Assembly: GCF_014274465.1 (NCBI RefSeq)
Contig: NZ_CP060394.1
Coordinates: 4,960,001 to 5,024,000, forward strand
Origin: Alloacidobacterium dinghuense
GTDB taxonomy: Bacteria > Acidobacteriota > Terriglobia > Terriglobales > Acidobacteriaceae
Length of the DNA: 64,000 bases
Reading direction: 5' to 3'
Shown: positions 60,854 through 64,000 of the stretch, piece after piece
Numbering within the stretch: position 1 is the first letter of the stretch
How the letters are laid out: every line of letters begins with the position of its first letter
Notes under the pieces: generated by a model
The model's database searches: none
Seen by the model: only the letters and a program-made list of their open reading frames with translations
What the model was told of the DNA's origin: nothing
Translations under genes and position numbers: made by a program

Positions 60854-63406
60854 TTACTCGTTCCGCAACGCCTCCATCGGCTCCACGCTCGCCGCCCGTT
60901 GCGACGGAACAACTGCAGCAATCAGCGCCGCCAGTCCAAGAAGCAGTGTCGCCGAAATCAGAATCAGAGGATTCCATGGCTTCACGTAAAAAAGCTGGCT
61001 CGCCATCGCATGCCCGGCTCCAATCGCCGCAGGAATTCCGATGGCCAACCCGATGCCAACCTGCAGAAACGCGCCACGCATCACCATCTTCACGACAGAC
61101 AAACGATCCGCGCCCAGCGCCATGCGAATTCCGATCTCATTCGTGCGCTGCTCAACGCCATACGCAGTCACACCGTACAAGCCGACAGCGGCAAGCACCA
61201 GCGCCAGCCCGCCGAAGAGCGAAGTCAGCTTCGCAATCAGCCCCTGCTGCGCAAAGTCCACACTCAGCGCTTCGTCATAGCTCTTCAAGTCATTGATGCT
61301 CAGATTCGGATTGATCTCAGCCAGCGCGCGCCGCACCTGCGTCTCCAGCCCCGGAGGATTTCCCGGCGCCCACAGCACGATGTTGCCCAGAGAATGCGAA
61401 CGCATCTCGCCGTTGATAGCCGCAGACGTGTCCCATCGAATGGTCTGCGCTTCCGGCTTGAAAAACAAAGGCTCGATCGGATTCAGCATGTCCCACGGCA
61501 CGTAGCGCGCATCCGCCGCAACCCCGACAACCTCATAATCCCCGGCATGCTTCATCTCCATCTCGCCAAAGTGTTGGCCAAGGGGGTTCTCTCCTTTAAA
61601 GAACTTCTTCGCGAATGCTTCGTTGATGACCGCGACATGCCGCGAAGAAGCCGTGTCTTCCTCCGTGATCGGCCGCCCCATGATGATCCGGTTTCCGATC
61701 GTGTCGAAGAAGCCGGGCATCATGCGCACACTATTCGCCACATAGTTATCACTTTTGTGCGGCTCGGCCTTGCCTTCAATCCGTATCGAGGCGTTCCAGT
61801 TGTCCCCGCTCATCGGCGCCCACTGTACAAGACCGACGCTGCGCACTCCGGGAATCCGCTGCAATCGATCTTTCATGCGCTCAAAAAGATTCTCCAGTTC
61901 GTTCTCCTGATAGCCGGCCTCCATCGGATCGATCCACGCAATGTAGCGGTCCTTTGTTTCAAAGCCAAAGTTCCCATCCTTCATATTGCGCAGGCTGTGC
62001 GTCAGCATTGCCGCTGCGCTCACCAGCACTACAGAAAGCGCAGCCTGCGTCACCACCAGTGCCTTTTGTGGCAGCGAGGTCGCGCCGGCGACCGAACGGT
62101 TCGCGCCCCGCATAGCATCCAGCGGCTCTGCATGCGAGCTCACCCACGCCGGCGCGACGCCGAAGCAGACTCCCGTCACCAGCGACACGCCCAGCGCAAA
62201 CAACAGCACGGGCAACGAAGGCGATGCTTCGATCGGCACATGAACAGCCGTGTTGGTGACGACGAGCCGCAGCATCATGCTCGTTCCCGCATAGGCAATC
62301 ACCAGCCCCGTTGCCCCACCAAGAATGCCGAGCAGCATGCTTTCCACCAGCGCCTTCCGTACCATCCGCATGCGCGACGCGCCCAGCGCCAGCCGCACCG
62401 AGGTCTGCTGCCTGTTGGCCATGCCGCGCGCCAGCAGCAGGTTCGCCAGATTGGCGCAGGCAATCAGCAGCACACAACCCGCCGCAATCATGAGCAGCAC
62501 CAGGCTGTCATGATATTGCTGCCGCATCGCCGTCACGCCGGCGCCTCCGGCCGTAAGGTGCAGCACTTGCTTCGGCAGAAATTCCTTCTCCTGCGGGTTC
62601 ATATCGGCCAGATGGCTCATCTGCCATTCACGCAGTTCCAGCCTCAACTGCGCTTCCAGCCCCTTAGGATCCGTACCCTGGCGCACCCTGCCGATAATGT
62701 CCAGCCAATTCAGATTTGGTTCTTTCAGCAAGGAGCTTATTCCTTTGAGGTAAGGCTCTTTGCTCAGCGGCATCCAGAAATCCGGAACACCGTAGGTATT
62801 CAATTCAGCGCCGAAGAAGCCCGGCGGAGCGATACCGACAACAGTGAACGGCTTGCTGTTGATCTCGAAGGTTGCGCCAATGACGGAAGGATCGCTGCCG
62901 TATTTCGTCTGCCATGCGTGATAGGTCATCATCGCAACCGGCGGCGCGCCTTCGCGGTCATCGCTATCCGTCAAAACCCGGCCAGCCCAGGCGCCAATGC
63001 CAAAGGTGCGAAAGTAGTTCCCGGAGACAAATTGCCCCATCCCGGCTTCCGCCGGCTGCTGGGTGCCTGCGCGTCGTACGCCCATCGACGAAGCGCCTTC
63101 CTGCATGGCAGCCAGATCGGCAAAGGCTGGCGTGTGGTCCCGGAAATGCTTATAAAGCTCGTAGTTGAAGAGCGAGAACTCTTCCCACTGCGTAAACCCG
63201 CCCCACATGCAGCAGTGGACTTTATCGCCGATGCGGTAAAGTTCCTCCGGTTTCGTCACCGGCAGCGACTTCAGTAGAACCTGATGTACCAGCGTAAAAA
63301 TCGCCGTAGTCGCCCCAATTCCCAGCGCCAGCGTCAGCACCGCCGTCAGCGTAAATCCCGGAGACTGCCGCAACTGCCGCAACGCGAATCTCAAGTCCGT
63401 CAGCAT
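60854..63406 (-). CDS. ADOP-type duplicated MacB-like permease
   Basis: 850 residues with two tandem permease halves. Half 1: [20 protein letters not shown] (about 5-24), a MacB_PCD periplasmic domain (about 30-250) and three helices (about 285-415). Half 2: a second MacB_PCD domain (about 460-660) and three more helices ending [20 protein letters not shown] (about 736) and [10 protein letters not shown]. This is the 'acidobacterial duplicated orphan permease' layout, which lacks an ATPase neighbour, as here. Function unproven. Confidence 0.9.
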   Translation of the reverse strand: MLTDLRFALRQLRQSPGFTLTAVLTLALGIGATTAIFTLVHQVLLKSLPVTKPEELYRIGDKVHCCMWGGFTQWEEFSLFNYELYKHFRDHTPAFADLAAMQEGASSMGVRRAGTQQPAEAGMGQFVSGNYFRTFGIGAWAGRVLTDSDDREGAPPVAMMTYHAWQTKYGSDPSVIGATFEINSKPFTVVGIAPPGFFGAELNTYGVPDFWMPLSKEPYLKGISSLLKEPNLNWLDIIGRVRQGTDPKGLEAQLRLELREWQMSHLADMNPQEKEFLPKQVLHLTAGGAGVTAMRQQYHDSLVLLMIAAGCVLLIACANLANLLLARGMANRQQTSVRLALGASRMRMVRKALVESMLLGILGGATGLVIAYAGTSMMLRLVVTNTAVHVPIEASPSLPVLLFALGVSLVTGVCFGVAPAWVSSHAEPLDAMRGANRSVAGATSLPQKALVVTQAALSVVLVSAAAMLTHSLRNMKDGNFGFETKDRYIAWIDPMEAGYQENELENLFERMKDRLQRIPGVRSVGLVQWAPMSGDNWNASIRIEGKAEPHKSDNYVANSVRMMPGFFDTIGNRIIMGRPITEEDTASSRHVAVINEAFAKKFFKGENPLGQHFGEMEMKHAGDYEVVGVAADARYVPWDMLNPIEPLFFKPEAQTIRWDTSAAINGEMRSHSLGNIVLWAPGNPPGLETQVRRALAEINPNLSINDLKSYDEALSVDFAQQGLIAKLTSLFGGLALVLAAVGLYGVTAYGVEQRTNEIGIRMALGADRLSVVKMVMRGAFLQVGIGLAIGIPAAIGAGHAMASQLFYVKPWNPLILISATLLLGLAALIAAVVPSQRAASVEPMEALRNE

Positions 63407-63597
63407 GAATCAAAGCTCCTGTCGATAAACCACCCGCAGAGCAATCTCATGCATTCTGTAAGCCACAAACACATATTGGAAGAGTTGATGTTGCAGGAGT
63501 TATCCATAATGGGCAGAAAGCATGCTGTCCACAAACGGATTCCGTGTTCAGAAGCGAACACCGGGGCAGCAAAGAAGACCAGCCGGGTGCCGGGTGC

Positions 63598-63620
63598 CCC
63601 ATGTCTCGTAGAGACATGGG
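63598..63620. repeat. Perfect 10-bp palindrome with 3-base loop
   Basis: CCCATGTCTC-GTA-GAGACATGGG, preceded by GGGTGCCGGGTGCC. It looks like a mobile or scattered intergenic palindrome. No T-run. Confidence 0.6.
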
Positions 63621-63684
63621 ATCTTCTCACTACCACTGATAAAAATTTGACACCCAAAAAGCGCAACGCGCCTTCAGGTGAAAA

Positions 63685-63704
63685 CCGGGGATTTTAGTCC
63701 CCGG
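63685..63704. repeat. Second palindrome with AAAA flanks
   Basis: CCGGGGA-TTTTAG-TCCCCGG, with AAAA on both sides. A possible terminator stem, or another copy of a scattered palindromic element. Confidence 0.5.
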
Positions 63705-63853
63705 AAAATGAACCATCGCCACAGGCGACCACCTCACAGCCGTCGGGTGGAGCGCAGGCGAAGCCGGAGCGACCGGGCTTTTCAACGATACCAGCGGACA
63801 CCCGATTAAGCCGCAACAACCCGCCGAAGCGCTTCGCACGGCTGTCATCCTGA

Positions 63854-63873
63854 CCCTGAACGCAGTGAAGGGG
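63854..63873. repeat. Short intergenic repeat, copy 2 (inverted)
   Basis: The complement of this site reads CCCCTTCACTGCGTTCAGGG. It differs from the copy at 5923-5943 by one missing G and one C/T change. Confidence 0.45.
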
Positions 63874-64000
63874 AAGGATCTGCTTCTTCGCTGCGCTCAG
63901 CACGAAAACCTGCCCCAGCCTGCCGCGTACTTTGCCTAAATGCCCGTTTCCAACACAAAATCTGAGCTTAAGTCCCCGCAAACGACACAAATTCGACCCA

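Larger units (their letters stand above)
63407..64000. other. Non-coding terminal stretch rich in palindromic repeats
   Basis: About 594 bases without a credible gene. Short open frames on both strands are Arg/Cys/Pro-rich and have no ribosome sites. It holds two perfect hairpins (63598-63620, 63685-63704) and a repeat shared with 5923-5943. Confidence 0.6.

Noticed and set aside
60899-63277. A 792-codon open frame on the plus strand opposite the ADOP permease
   Set aside because: Its composition (Arg/His/Gln-rich, no hydrophobic core pattern) is what antisense reading of GC-rich coding DNA gives. The minus-strand permease has clear domains.
63694-63990. A 98-codon minus-strand frame at the right end
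   Set aside because: It reads through the palindromic repeat region. Frames of this kind in scattered repeats are often annotated as hypothetical proteins, but it has no ribosome site and an odd Cys/Gly/Arg composition.

Overview
The window looks like a stretch of an Acidobacteriota chromosome (class Terriglobia, Acidobacteriaceae-like). Supporting evidence: an alternative complex III pair (actB-actA) whose ActB has an extended Tat signal, a TonB-dependent receptor with an N-terminal carboxypeptidase-regulatory-like domain, a large duplicated ABC permease of the 'ADOP' type that is common in this phylum, an HpnI-like hopanoid glycosyltransferase, and intergenic GC-rich palindromes. The DNA is GC-rich and gene-dense and encodes a Gram-negative envelope (LptD, TonB/ExbB/ExbD, TonB receptor). 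I found no rRNA, tRNA, CRISPR array or intact insertion sequence.

Layout. 1-3.8 kb: actB (cut by the window edge) and pentaheme actA on the minus strand. 4.1-11.5 kb: a GT39/ArnT-like membrane glycosyltransferase, then on the minus strand two MacB-like permeases, an HpnI-like glycosyltransferase and a secreted M28 peptidase. 11.6-13.5 kb: the conserved yceD-rpmF-plsX cluster. 14-17 kb: thiE, a soluble transhydrogenase (sthA) and a degenerate ROK protein. 17-28 kb: two polytopic membrane proteins, an RDD protein, lptD, a methyltransferase, a DsbA-like thioredoxin protein, a SurA/PrsA-like lipoprotein foldase and a Gfo/Idh/MocA oxidoreductase. 28-31.3 kb: a TonB receptor with a small His/Cys protein ahead of it. 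31.5-34.4 kb: biotin carboxylase plus a biotinyl carrier subunit and a TPR lipoprotein. 34.7-37.4 kb: tonB-exbB-exbD-exbD. 37.6-40.8 kb: yajC-secD-secF, closed by a clear intrinsic terminator.

40.9-43.0 kb is the most unusual part. It is an accessory island between housekeeping blocks: an uncharacterised protein whose reading frame carries an internal TAA followed by 32 apparently coding codons, a DUF1828/DUF1829-type protein directly behind it, and an orphan contractile-tail tube (gp19/Hcp-like) gene with no other tail genes, abutting a secreted S9 dipeptidyl-peptidase.

43-51 kb: the S9 peptidase, an M1-type metallopeptidase, small envelope proteins and a Gcr-type 'site-specific recombinase' that is a membrane protein. 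51-57 kb: a decayed stretch with a berberine-bridge-enzyme C-terminal remnant, an ArsR-SRPBCC-membrane-protein operon with a four-half-site operator, a formylglycine-type sulfatase with a dockerin-like C-terminus, an MDR reductase and a HigBA toxin-antitoxin pair. 57-64 kb: a beta-hydroxyacid dehydrogenase, a REC-HATPase fusion, a CPA1 Na+/H+ antiporter, a small lipoprotein, an 850-residue ADOP permease and a terminal non-coding stretch full of palindromic repeats.

Functionally the window is dominated by envelope biogenesis and transport: Sec export, periplasmic folding and disulfide chemistry, LPS assembly, TonB-energised uptake and secreted peptidases. It also carries central metabolism (fatty-acid precursor supply, NADPH/NADH balance, quinol oxidation) and two or three accessory inserts.
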